This document shows, one piece after another, positions 32,563-41,258 of a stretch of DNA of 64,000 nucleotides. The first letter of the stretch is position 1. Every line of letters starts with the position of its first letter. The notes beneath the pieces were generated by a model. The model did not search any database, was not told the origin of the DNA, and saw only the letters and a program-made list of their open reading frames with translations. Source of the stretch: JBBDMC01 sp963775235 (GTDB lineage: Bacteria; Pseudomonadota; Alphaproteobacteria; Rhizobiales; Kaistiaceae); contig CAVZHY010000001.1 in assembly GCA_963775235.1 (NCBI GenBank), positions 124,001 to 188,000 on the forward strand, in the 5' to 3' direction. The position numbers and the translations under genes were made by a program.

Positions 32563-35460
32563 ATGCCGCGCGCGACCAAAGCGCGCATCGCGGAGCTGAC
32601 GGAAGCCGCCGGCGAAACAGGTGCCGCCAAGGACCTCGCAGCGGTGGTGACGCGTGGGGGCATGGCGCCGTTTTTGGCCGCGGTGATGGACTGCTCGCCG
32701 TTCCTGCGGGCGCTCATGCTGCAGGACCTCGCCGACCTCGCCGCCGTCATCGCCGACGATCCCGCCCAACGCCTGAAGCGGCTGACGGAGCGGGTCGCCG
32801 GGTCATGGCAGGAGGCTTCCGAAGCCGAGCTGATGGCGATGCTCCGCCGAGCGCGCCAGGAGGTGGCCCTGACAACCGCTCTCGCCGACCTCGGTGGTGT
32901 CATGGACGTGGTGAAGGTGACGAACGCGCTTACCGCGTTCGCCGATGCCGCGGTCGGCGCAGCGGTCGATTTGCTGCTCCGGGATGCCGCCGCGGCCGGC
33001 AAAATCGTGCTTGCCGACCCGTCGCGGCCGGGGAAAGGCTCGGGGTGGATCGTGCTCGGCATGGGGAAGTACGGTGCCGGCGAACTCAACTATTCCAGTG
33101 ATATCGACCTGATCGTCCTTTTCGACGAAGCCGTCGCGCCGATACCCGCCGGCGAGGAGGCGCAGGCGCTGTTCGTGCGGCTGACCAAGCGGCTGGTGGC
33201 GATCCTGCAAGAGCGCACCGCCGACGGTTACGTTTTCCGCACCGACCTGCGTCTGAGGCCGGACCCCGGTGCTACCAACATCGCCATGTCGAGCGAGGCG
33301 GCGCTTCAGTACTACGAGAGTCTCGGGCAGAACTGGGAGCGCGCGGCCCTCATCAAGGCGCGGGCGGTCGCCGGCGACAAGGCGGCAGGCGATGCCTTCC
33401 TTGCCGAACTCGTCCCATACATCTGGCGCAAGTACCTGGACTACGCCGCGATTGCCGACATCCATTCGATCAAGCGCCAGATCCACGATCACCGCGGCCA
33501 TGCTGAGGTCGCCGTCGCCGGCCACAACATCAAGCTCGGCCGCGGCGGCATTCGCGAGATCGAGTTTTTCGTCCAGACCCAGCAGCTGATCGCCGGCGGC
33601 CGCCATCCGGCGCTCCGCGGTCGCCGTACCCTCGACATGCTCTCCGCGCTTGCCGAGGGCGGCTGGATCGACGCCCGGACCCGCGACGACATGGCTGCGG
33701 CGTACCTTAGTCTGCGCGAGATCGAACACTGCCTGCAGATGGTCGCCGACGAGCAAACCCACACCCTGCCTTCCGACGAGGAGGGGCTGGCGACGATCGC
33801 CCACATGGCCGGCTATCGCGACGCGCCGGTCTTCGCAAAAGCGCTCACGACGACCCTCGACAAGGTTCGCGACCACTACATCGACCTGTTTGAAAAGGCG
33901 CCGGCACTCACCTCCGCCGTCGGCAGTCTGGTGTTCACCGGCGACGCCGACGACCCCGACACTCTGGCGACCCTGACCGGCCTCGGCTACCGCCGGCCAG
34001 CCGACGTGGCCCGTGCCGTCCGCGACTGGCATCACGGCCGCTATCCTTCCACCCGCTCGGCGAGTGCACGCGAACGGCTGACGGAATTCGTGCCCGTGCT
34101 GATCGAGGCGCTGGCGAAGACGGAGAACGCCGACGCCGCTTTCATCACCTTCGACCGGTTCCTCGCACGCATGCCGGCCGGTGTTCAGCTCTTTTCCCTC
34201 CTGCAGTCCAATCCCCAACTGCTTGACCTCCTGGCGACGATCCTTGCAGCCGCGCCGCGCCTTGCCGAGACGATCATTGCACGCGCCCACGTGCTCGACG
34301 CGGTGATCGAGCCGGCCTTCTTCGACCGGCTTCCGGACAAGGCGATGCTGACGGAACTGCTCGCGGCGAGTCTTGCCGAGGCGGCGACTTTCGAGGACGT
34401 ACTCAACCGTGCCCGCATCTTCGGCCAGGAGCAGGCATTTCTGATTGGCGTGCGCGTGCTCGCCGGCACCGTCAGCGTACGACAGGCCGGTCACGCCTAC
34501 TCCGACCTCGCCGACGCGATTGTCGCCCGGCTTTTTGAGGCGGTGCGGGACGAATTCGCTGCCGCACATGGCACGCTGGCAGGCGGCGAGGCGGTGGTGC
34601 TGGCGCTCGGGCGCCTTGGCGGCCGCGAGATGACCGCCGCCTCCGACCTCGATCTCATCCTCCTGTACAATTGCGACGAGGGGGCCAGTGCCTCCGACGG
34701 CGAGCGTCCGCTGGCGCCAACCCAATACTTCACTCGGCTGACCCAGCGACTGGTGGCGGCGCTTTCAGCGCCGACCGCCGAGGGGACCCTCTACGCCGTC
34801 GACTTCCGCCTGCGGCCGTCGGGCAAGTCCGGACCGCTCGCGACACACATCGACTCTTTCGCCGCATACCAGAAGTCGTCGGCATGGACGTGGGAGCACA
34901 TGGCGCTCACCCGCGCCCGCGCGGTTGCCGGCGATGGGCGGCTGATTGCCCGCTCTTCGCGCGAGATCGCAGCCATTATCCGGCGGCAACATGAAAGGAA
35001 GCGCGTCGTCGCCGATGTATTGGAGATGCGCGCGATGGTGGAGGACGCGAAAGGCGGGGAGGGCGCCTGGGACCTGAAGCAGGCGCCAGGCGGCGTCGTC
35101 GACGTCGAGTTCGTCGCCCAGGCGCTGCAACTGATCCACGCCGCCGACCATCCGGCCATCGTCTCGACCGAGACCGACGCGGTGCTGACAGCGCTGGCCG
35201 AAGCCAGCCTGCTGCCGGCGACAGAGGCCGACCTTCTGCTGCCGGCCTGGCGGCTCTACCAGGCACTGATCCAGATTCTCAGGCTCTGCGTTGCGGGGGT
35301 CTTCAAGCCGGAGGAGGCGCCGCGCGGCCTTCTCGACCGCCTGGCGCGGGCGGGCGAGCTGCCCGATTTCGCCACCCTCGACGCCTACGTTCGCGATACC
35401 GAGAAAGCAGTGCGCGCGAGCTTCGAGCGCTTGATCGGGAAGGTGACCACCAAAGGATAG
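32563..35460 (+). CDS. glnE: Bifunctional glutamine synthetase adenylyltransferase/adenylyl-removing enzyme GlnE
   Basis: A 965-residue enzyme that adenylylates and deadenylylates glutamine synthetase in response to PII. It has two nucleotidyltransferase domains: the N-terminal one with GMGKYGAGELNYSSDIDLIV (about 165-185) and the C-terminal one with LGRLGGREMTAASDLDLILL (about 680-700). Regulatory domains follow each. Rhizobial GlnE begins somewhat earlier. A frame from ATG 32484 (MAPGRAKRTLSG to LRPANAAR) joins the present one if two bases are missing from the CG repeat near 32575, so the true start may be 32484. The gene order degP, two-component pair, glnE is that of rhizobia. Confidence 0.95.
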   Translation: MPRATKARIAELTEAAGETGAAKDLAAVVTRGGMAPFLAAVMDCSPFLRALMLQDLADLAAVIADDPAQRLKRLTERVAGSWQEASEAELMAMLRRARQEVALTTALADLGGVMDVVKVTNALTAFADAAVGAAVDLLLRDAAAAGKIVLADPSRPGKGSGWIVLGMGKYGAGELNYSSDIDLIVLFDEAVAPIPAGEEAQALFVRLTKRLVAILQERTADGYVFRTDLRLRPDPGATNIAMSSEAALQYYESLGQNWERAALIKARAVAGDKAAGDAFLAELVPYIWRKYLDYAAIADIHSIKRQIHDHRGHAEVAVAGHNIKLGRGGIREIEFFVQTQQLIAGGRHPALRGRRTLDMLSALAEGGWIDARTRDDMAAAYLSLREIEHCLQMVADEQTHTLPSDEEGLATIAHMAGYRDAPVFAKALTTTLDKVRDHYIDLFEKAPALTSAVGSLVFTGDADDPDTLATLTGLGYRRPADVARAVRDWHHGRYPSTRSASARERLTEFVPVLIEALAKTENADAAFITFDRFLARMPAGVQLFSLLQSNPQLLDLLATILAAAPRLAETIIARAHVLDAVIEPAFFDRLPDKAMLTELLAASLAEAATFEDVLNRARIFGQEQAFLIGVRVLAGTVSVRQAGHAYSDLADAIVARLFEAVRDEFAAAHGTLAGGEAVVLALGRLGGREMTAASDLDLILLYNCDEGASASDGERPLAPTQYFTRLTQRLVAALSAPTAEGTLYAVDFRLRPSGKSGPLATHIDSFAAYQKSSAWTWEHMALTRARAVAGDGRLIARSSREIAAIIRRQHERKRVVADVLEMRAMVEDAKGGEGAWDLKQAPGGVVDVEFVAQALQLIHAADHPAIVSTETDAVLTALAEASLLPATEADLLLPAWRLYQALIQILRLCVAGVFKPEEAPRGLLDRLARAGELPDFATLDAYVRDTEKAVRASFERLIGKVTTKG

Positions 35461-35467
35461 GCGTTCT

Positions 35468-37810
35468 CTACGCCGCCGAGCGGTCGGCCTGAGGCCGCAC
35501 GACCGGCAAGCGCACCGACACCACGGTCCCCTGGCCCTCGCGCGAGCGGATGCGCATGGCGCCGTCGTGGAGGCGGACCAGCGATCGCGTGATGGCAAGG
35601 CCGAGGCCGGAGCCACGGTGGTTCTTGGTGAACTGGTTGGAGACCTGCTCGAAGGGCCGTCCAAGGCGCTTGATCGCGTCACCGGGGATGCCGATGCCGG
35701 AGTCGGCGACCGTGAACCAAATGGCGGCGTCGGTGGCGCGGGCGCGCACCCGGATGCGCCCGCCGGCCGGAGTGAATTTCACCGCGTTCGACAACAGGTT
35801 GAGCATGATCTGTTTCAGCGCCCGCCGGTCGCCGGTGATCCGGAGGCCGCGTCCTGCCTCAGCGATCACCTGGATATCGTGGCTGGCGGCCTGGGCGCCG
35901 ATGACCCGGATCGATTCCTCGACGAGATCGTCGACGACAGTCTCCTCCGCGTTCAGCACCATGCGTCCCGCTTCCATCCGGCTCATGTCGAGCACGTCGT
36001 TGATGACGCCCAGCAGGTATGTGCCGCTCTGGTGGATGTCCCGGCAATACTCGACGTACTTGGGCGAGCCGAGCGCACCGAACATGCCCGACTGCATGAT
36101 CTCGGAGAAGCCGATGATGGCGTTCAGCGGCGTTCTGAGTTCGTGGCTGATATTGGCGAGGAACTGCGACTTGATGCGGCTCGCTTCCTCGGCGCGGTCC
36201 TTTTCCTCCGCGTACTTCTCGGCAAGCTCCACCATCTGTTGCGCCTGTTGCTCGAGCTTCTGGCGCGAGGTCCTGAGGTCGGCGATGGTCGCCATCAACC
36301 GCCGCTCGCCCTCGATCAGCTTGCCCTCGTGACGCTTGAGCTGCGTGATGTCGGTGCCGACCGAGACGAAGCCACCGTCCTTGGTGCGCCGCTCGTTGAT
36401 CTGCAGCCAGCGTCCGTCCTCGAGTTGCAACTCGAAACTGCGCGCGCCGGCCTCGGGCGTGCCGTCGGTGATCACCTGCGAGCGCACGAGAGGCTTGCGG
36501 CCGGCGGCGATCACCTCGGCGTACGGCGTGCCGGCGGAAAGGACGGAGTTGGGGATGCCGTGCAGCTGCTGGTATTTGGAGTTGCACATCACCAGCCGGT
36601 TGTCCGCGTCCCACAGCACGAACGCCTCCGAGATCGTCTCGATCGCGTCGCGCAGGCGGATGTCGGCGGTCTTCGAGCGCTCCACCAGCCGCATCTGCTC
36701 GGTGACGTCGACGCCGATGCCGATAAGGTGGGGATTGGGCGTGTCGCAGTCGATGAGGTCGGCGCGAGCCCTCAGCCAAATCCAGCGGCCGTCGGCGTGC
36801 TGCATGCGGAATATGCGGTCGACGGTGGTCTCGCCGGCGTTGTAGAGCGTCTCGACCAGCGCCATCAGGTCGCCGTCGTCGGGATGGATGAGGCGGCTCA
36901 CCTCGCCGAAGCCGAGCAATGCGTCGCGCGGTGGCAGGCCGACGATATCGAACATGGATCGCGACCAGAAGATCCGGCCGCGCGCGAGATCCCAGTCCCA
37001 AAGCCCGCTGCGGCCCCTCGTCAGCGCCGTCTCGAAACGCGTCTGGGTTTCCGAATAGATACGGTCCGCCTCGTTCGCCCGTGATGATTGCGAGAAATAG
37101 CCGTAGAGGATGACGAGGAGGACGGCGCTGGTGCCGACGAAAATGGCGACGTTGACCGAGACATCGGACCGCCAGTCGCGGAGCACCGATGCGATCGGCT
37201 CGACCACGGCTACCGCACCCAGCGGCGGATCGAGGAAATGCACCGTGGCGAATGCGTGCTCGTCATCGGCGAGGGCAATCTCCAGGACGCCGGCGCGCGC
37301 ACCGAACGTTGTCAGCGGCTGGGCTTCGCCGATAATGTCGGTGAGCGCCTGTCGCGGCTCTCCCGGTGGGCCGGGCTCGGCGGCGATGACGTTCCCCTCG
37401 ACATCGGTAATATAGATGCTCCGCCCGCCAGCGGTGGCGCCTGCCGGCAGCGCGTTGGCGAGCGTGTTGAGGACATCGGTGCGCGACAGTTCGGCGCCAT
37501 GGCTGACATTGGCGAATGCGGTGGCGGTCAGCGACGCAATCATGTCGATTGTCTGCCGAGCCTCCAACTCGCGCTCGGCCTTCAACTGGTAGAGCTCGAC
37601 GAAGCGGGAGAGCCCAACAATCAACAGGAAGATGATGACGAGGATGGGGATCAGGCGGCGGAGCAGCGGTTCGGCGGCGATCAGTTTCTGGTAAGCCGGA
37701 CCGGCGAGAAGCCGGGCGTGCCCGGAGATGCGCGCAGGACGTGGTCTCCGGACCCGGGGAAACCGCAATAGTCTAGCGTCAGACGGGCTGGCCGCCTCTG
37801 CCCGCGCCAT
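35468..37810 (-). CDS. PAS-domain sensor histidine kinase, PleC/PdhS type
   Basis: A 780-residue kinase. Membrane helices near residues 40-60 and 225-245 flank a periplasmic domain. Three PAS-like regions follow between about 260 and 520 (GLWDWDLARGRIFWS, WDADNRLVMCNSKYQQLHG). A coiled coil precedes the dimerisation helix with H556 in NISHELRTPLNAIIGFSEIM, then MFGALGSPKYVEYCRDIHQSG. This extended motif is that of kinases acting on the cell-fate regulator DivK in alphaproteobacteria. ATPase boxes: NLLSNAVKF, DSGIGIP, GSGLGLAI. Start ATG 37810 has GGGAGCC upstream. Convergent with glnE, seven bases apart. Confidence 0.85.
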   Translation of the reverse strand: MARAEAASPSDARLLRFPRVRRPRPARISGHARLLAGPAYQKLIAAEPLLRRLIPILVIIFLLIVGLSRFVELYQLKAERELEARQTIDMIASLTATAFANVSHGAELSRTDVLNTLANALPAGATAGGRSIYITDVEGNVIAAEPGPPGEPRQALTDIIGEAQPLTTFGARAGVLEIALADDEHAFATVHFLDPPLGAVAVVEPIASVLRDWRSDVSVNVAIFVGTSAVLLVILYGYFSQSSRANEADRIYSETQTRFETALTRGRSGLWDWDLARGRIFWSRSMFDIVGLPPRDALLGFGEVSRLIHPDDGDLMALVETLYNAGETTVDRIFRMQHADGRWIWLRARADLIDCDTPNPHLIGIGVDVTEQMRLVERSKTADIRLRDAIETISEAFVLWDADNRLVMCNSKYQQLHGIPNSVLSAGTPYAEVIAAGRKPLVRSQVITDGTPEAGARSFELQLEDGRWLQINERRTKDGGFVSVGTDITQLKRHEGKLIEGERRLMATIADLRTSRQKLEQQAQQMVELAEKYAEEKDRAEEASRIKSQFLANISHELRTPLNAIIGFSEIMQSGMFGALGSPKYVEYCRDIHQSGTYLLGVINDVLDMSRMEAGRMVLNAEETVVDDLVEESIRVIGAQAASHDIQVIAEAGRGLRITGDRRALKQIMLNLLSNAVKFTPAGGRIRVRARATDAAIWFTVADSGIGIPGDAIKRLGRPFEQVSNQFTKNHRGSGLGLAITRSLVRLHDGAMRIRSREGQGTVVSVRLPVVRPQADRSAA

Positions 37811-37929
37811 GCGAGGCTCCCTCGTTTTCTCCGCATCACTGTGGGAAACGCCACGCCCCGAATCAGTTTCATTTGAATCGACGCGATTCGGGTTGTCCAG
37901 CCGAGGAAGGAAATATTTCGGAAGTGTGT

Positions 37930-40563
37930 TCAGGCCAGCGTGCGAGTCACAATGTCGCGGGTGTCGGGCGACAATGAATCGACCGCGGCGACCCGTTGCA
38001 GCGCCTTTTCCGCCAGTGCCCGCCGGTGCGGTTCCAGTGCCCGCCACGACCGGAAACTGACCAGCAGACGCGCCGCCGTCTGTGGATTGCGGTGGTCAAG
38101 CTCGATGACGAAATCGGCAACGAACTCGTAGCCCGCCCCGTCGGCACGGTTGAACTGGGTCTGGTTGCCGCCGGCAAACGCGCCGACGAGCGAACGGACG
38201 CGGTTGGGGTTCGAAATCGAGAACGCGGGGTGGCGAAGAAGCTCGCGCACGCGATCGAGCGTCCCCTGCGCCGGCACGGTCGCCTCCAGCGTCAGCCACT
38301 TGTCGAGCACCAGCGGGTCGTGGCGGTAGCGGTGGTAGAAGTCGGCGAGCGCATCGTGGCGTTCCTCCAACGCCGAGCCGGCAAGGATGGAGAGGGCCGC
38401 CAGGCGGTCGGTCATGTTATCGGCGTCGCGATAGCGCCCGACGACCCATTCGATCGCTGCCTGGCTGCCATTGGCGACCATCAGGTCGAGGCTGGCGTTG
38501 GCGAGGGCCCGGCGCCCTGCCGACGCGGCGTCGGGGGTATAGGGGCGCTCATCGTGCAACTGCCCGAACAGCGACGCCAGCCGATCACCGACCCGGTCGG
38601 CGAAGCGGGCACGCACCTGGTTGCGGGCCGCGGCTATGGCGTCGGGGTCGACATCCCGTCCGATTTCGCGGGCGATGTCGGACTCGCCCGGCAGTTGAAG
38701 GACCTGGGCGCGGAACGCTGCCTCGAGACGCTCGTCCTCGGCCACGTCGGCAACCGCATCGATCAGCTTCTGGTCGAAGTCGACGCGTTCGCGGCGCGCG
38801 ACGTCAGCGGAGCCGGCGATGAGCGTACGCATGGCAAGGGTCTGCGCCGCCTGCCAGCGGTTGAACGGATCGGCGTCGGTCCTCAGCAGGAACAACAGGT
38901 CGGCCTCGGAGAGGTCGATGGACAGGCGCACCGGGGCGGAGAAGCCGCGCAGCAGCGAAGGCACCGGCCGCGTCGAGACGCCGTGGAAGACGACCGACTG
39001 GCTCCTGTCCGTGAATTGGATGACGTCGCCGTCGATGCGAGCGCCCTCCGCCCGTTCGAAGGCCAGGTCATCGCCGTTCTGTCCTACAAGGCCGAAACGG
39101 ACGGGAATGTGCATCAGCTTCTTGACCGGTTGGCCGGGGGTCGGCGAACCGTTTTGCGCGAGCGCCAGCGTGTAGGTCCGCGCCCGCCGATCATACGTGC
39201 CCCGGGCGGTGACTTCCGGCGTACCGGCCTGTTGGTACCACAGCTTGAACTGGCCGAGGTCCGTCCCGGTGGCGTCGACGAACGCGGCCAGGAAATCCTC
39301 GATCGTCACTGCTTCGCCGTCGTGCCGCTCGAAATAAAGATCCATGCCGGCGCGGAAACCGTTCTCGCCCAGCACGGTCTTCAGCATCCGCACCACCTCG
39401 GCGCCCTTCTCGTAGACGGTCGGCGTGTAGAAGTTGTTGATCTCGTGATAGATCTCCGGCCGCACCGGGTGCGCCAGCGGGCCGGCGTCCTCCGGAAACT
39501 GGCGTGCCTTCAGCGTGCGTACGTCGGCGATGCGCTTCACCGGCCGGGACCGCATGTCGGCCGAGAATTCCTGGTCGCGGAAGACCGTCAGGCCCTCCTT
39601 GAGGCAGAGCTGGAACCAGTCGCGGCAGGTGATGCGATCCCCGGTCCAGTTGTGGAAGTACTCATGCGCGATCACGCCCTCGACGTGGGCGTAGTCGACA
39701 TCGGTGGCGGTGTCGGGATCGGCCAGCACGTATTTGTCGTTGAAGACGTTGAGGCCCTTGTTCTCCATCGCTCCCATGTTGAAGTCGGACACGGCAACGA
39801 TGTTGAACACGTCGAGGTCGTACTCGCGGCCGTAAGCAGTCTCGTCCCACGCCATCGATCGCTTGAGCGCATCCATCGCATAGGCGCAGCGCTCCTCCTT
39901 GCCGTGCTCGCAGTAGATGTTGAGAGCGACCGCACGGCCGGACATCGTGGTGAACGTGTCGGAGAGCACGCCGAGATCGCCCGCGACCATGGCGAACAGA
40001 TACGACGGCTTCGGGAAGGGGTCGTGCCAGATGGCGTAGTGGCGGCTGCTGTCCGCCGCATCGCCGGTTTCGACCAGATTGCCGTTGGCGAGGAGGACCG
40101 GCGCGACGGTCTTCGCCGCCTCGACCCGCGTCGTATAGACCGCCAGCACGTCCGGCCGATCGAGGAAGTAGGTGATGCGGCGGAACCCCTCCGCCTCGCA
40201 TTGGGTGCAATACGTGCCGCTGGACCGATAGAGGCCCATGAGCTTGGTGTTGGCCGTCGGATCGATTTCAGTGACGATCTCAAGGGAGACAGGATCCTCG
40301 CCGATGCCACGGATCGTGAGTTCGTCGGCGGTGGCGTGATAGCGGTCGGCAGCGAGCGCTTCACCGTCGAGCGCCACCGACACGAGCCGCAACTCGTCGC
40401 CGACGAGAACCAGGTCACCCGTTTCTGATCGCCGCCGCAGGTCCAGCCTCGCCGTTACGCGGGTCTTCGTCGGCTCAAGATTGAAGTCGAGATTGACCGT
40501 TTCGATGGCGAAGTCGGGGGGGCGGTAGTCCTGGAGGCGAACGGCGGTCGTCTCGCTCTTCAT
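37930..40563 (-). CDS. pepN: Aminopeptidase N (M1 family)
   Basis: An 877-residue cytoplasmic zinc aminopeptidase, of family length. Exopeptidase motif GAMEN at about 264-268. Zinc site H300-E-Y-F-H304 in GVIAHEYFHNWTGDR, with the third ligand in LKEGLTVFRDQEFSADM. The N-terminal beta domain begins VRLQDYRPPDFAIETVNLDF, and the C-terminal helical DUF3458 domains end in DSLSPDTRDIVTRTLA. The start is ATG 40563; the longer frame upstream lacks family similarity. It is in the same direction as the PAS kinase gene, separated by about 120 bases. Confidence 0.95.
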   Translation of the reverse strand: MKSETTAVRLQDYRPPDFAIETVNLDFNLEPTKTRVTARLDLRRRSETGDLVLVGDELRLVSVALDGEALAADRYHATADELTIRGIGEDPVSLEIVTEIDPTANTKLMGLYRSSGTYCTQCEAEGFRRITYFLDRPDVLAVYTTRVEAAKTVAPVLLANGNLVETGDAADSSRHYAIWHDPFPKPSYLFAMVAGDLGVLSDTFTTMSGRAVALNIYCEHGKEERCAYAMDALKRSMAWDETAYGREYDLDVFNIVAVSDFNMGAMENKGLNVFNDKYVLADPDTATDVDYAHVEGVIAHEYFHNWTGDRITCRDWFQLCLKEGLTVFRDQEFSADMRSRPVKRIADVRTLKARQFPEDAGPLAHPVRPEIYHEINNFYTPTVYEKGAEVVRMLKTVLGENGFRAGMDLYFERHDGEAVTIEDFLAAFVDATGTDLGQFKLWYQQAGTPEVTARGTYDRRARTYTLALAQNGSPTPGQPVKKLMHIPVRFGLVGQNGDDLAFERAEGARIDGDVIQFTDRSQSVVFHGVSTRPVPSLLRGFSAPVRLSIDLSEADLLFLLRTDADPFNRWQAAQTLAMRTLIAGSADVARRERVDFDQKLIDAVADVAEDERLEAAFRAQVLQLPGESDIAREIGRDVDPDAIAAARNQVRARFADRVGDRLASLFGQLHDERPYTPDAASAGRRALANASLDLMVANGSQAAIEWVVGRYRDADNMTDRLAALSILAGSALEERHDALADFYHRYRHDPLVLDKWLTLEATVPAQGTLDRVRELLRHPAFSISNPNRVRSLVGAFAGGNQTQFNRADGAGYEFVADFVIELDHRNPQTAARLLVSFRSWRALEPHRRALAEKALQRVAAVDSLSPDTRDIVTRTLA

Positions 40564-40718
40564 GGGGGTACTTCCATCAGGCTGGTGAATGCGTGGGCAG
40601 CGCCACGGTCGCCCATGTTCTAGTCGTTTTCCGGGCGAACCGGCAACGACGACGACCATCGAATTGCGTCAGGCGCGGGAGCGCGACAATAAGACCGGAT
40701 GCGGGGTGGCGCCGCCCG

Positions 40719-41186
40719 CTACGACAGGACCGCGCGGCGGCGCGCCAGGCTGGCAGGCGGCCAGAGCTCCTTCGAACTGTAGTACCCCTCGAAGGCCGGC
40801 ACATTCACTGGCAGGGCCACCCACGGCAACTTCGAGCGCGTGTAGATGTGAACGTCCGGCGGCAAAGCGCCGGGATCGTCGAGGGTGCCGACCCGGACGA
40901 AGCGGATCGTCTCAACACCCCCGTAGTTGCTCCAGATAGCCGTCTGACAGGCGCTGCAGCGGTGGATGTCGTGCGGTCGGCCGCTGTCAGTCGGCATGCG
41001 AACCGGGTTGGTTGTGCCCGACGCCAATTCCACATGATCGGCCTCGATCAGCGCGTTGAGCACGAACGCCGATCCGGTCTGCCGCTGGCAATCGCGGCAG
41101 TGACAGCAGTGGACGAACATCGGGGTTGAGGTCAGGCGATAGCGCACGGCACCGCATGCGCATCCGCCCTCAAAGGTCTCAGCCAT
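40719..41186 (-). CDS. GFA-family (glutathione-dependent formaldehyde-activating-like) zinc protein
   Basis: A 155-residue protein with the GFA/CENP-V fold. Zinc-binding cysteines are in GGCACGAVRYRL (C9, C11), HCCHCRDCQRQTG (C27-C33 region) and HRCSACQTAIWS (C77, C80). Most family members are uncharacterised, and the name does not prove formaldehyde chemistry. Start ATG 41186 is the only Met that gives the family N-terminus. Divergent from adenine deaminase, with 72 bases between the starts. Confidence 0.85.
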   Translation of the reverse strand: MAETFEGGCACGAVRYRLTSTPMFVHCCHCRDCQRQTGSAFVLNALIEADHVELASGTTNPVRMPTDSGRPHDIHRCSACQTAIWSNYGGVETIRFVRVGTLDDPGALPPDVHIYTRSKLPWVALPVNVPAFEGYYSSKELWPPASLARRRAVLS

Positions 41187-41258
41187 CCAGGTCTCCCGGT
41201 CGACGCAGCCGGCCTCCGGCGCTTGCCCGGTGGCGGCGGCGTCTGCCATGGTGGTTCC

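Noticed and set aside
37996..40428. 810-codon plus-strand open frame opposite pepN
   Set aside because: Antisense shadow; pepN on the minus strand has GAMEN and HEYFH motifs.
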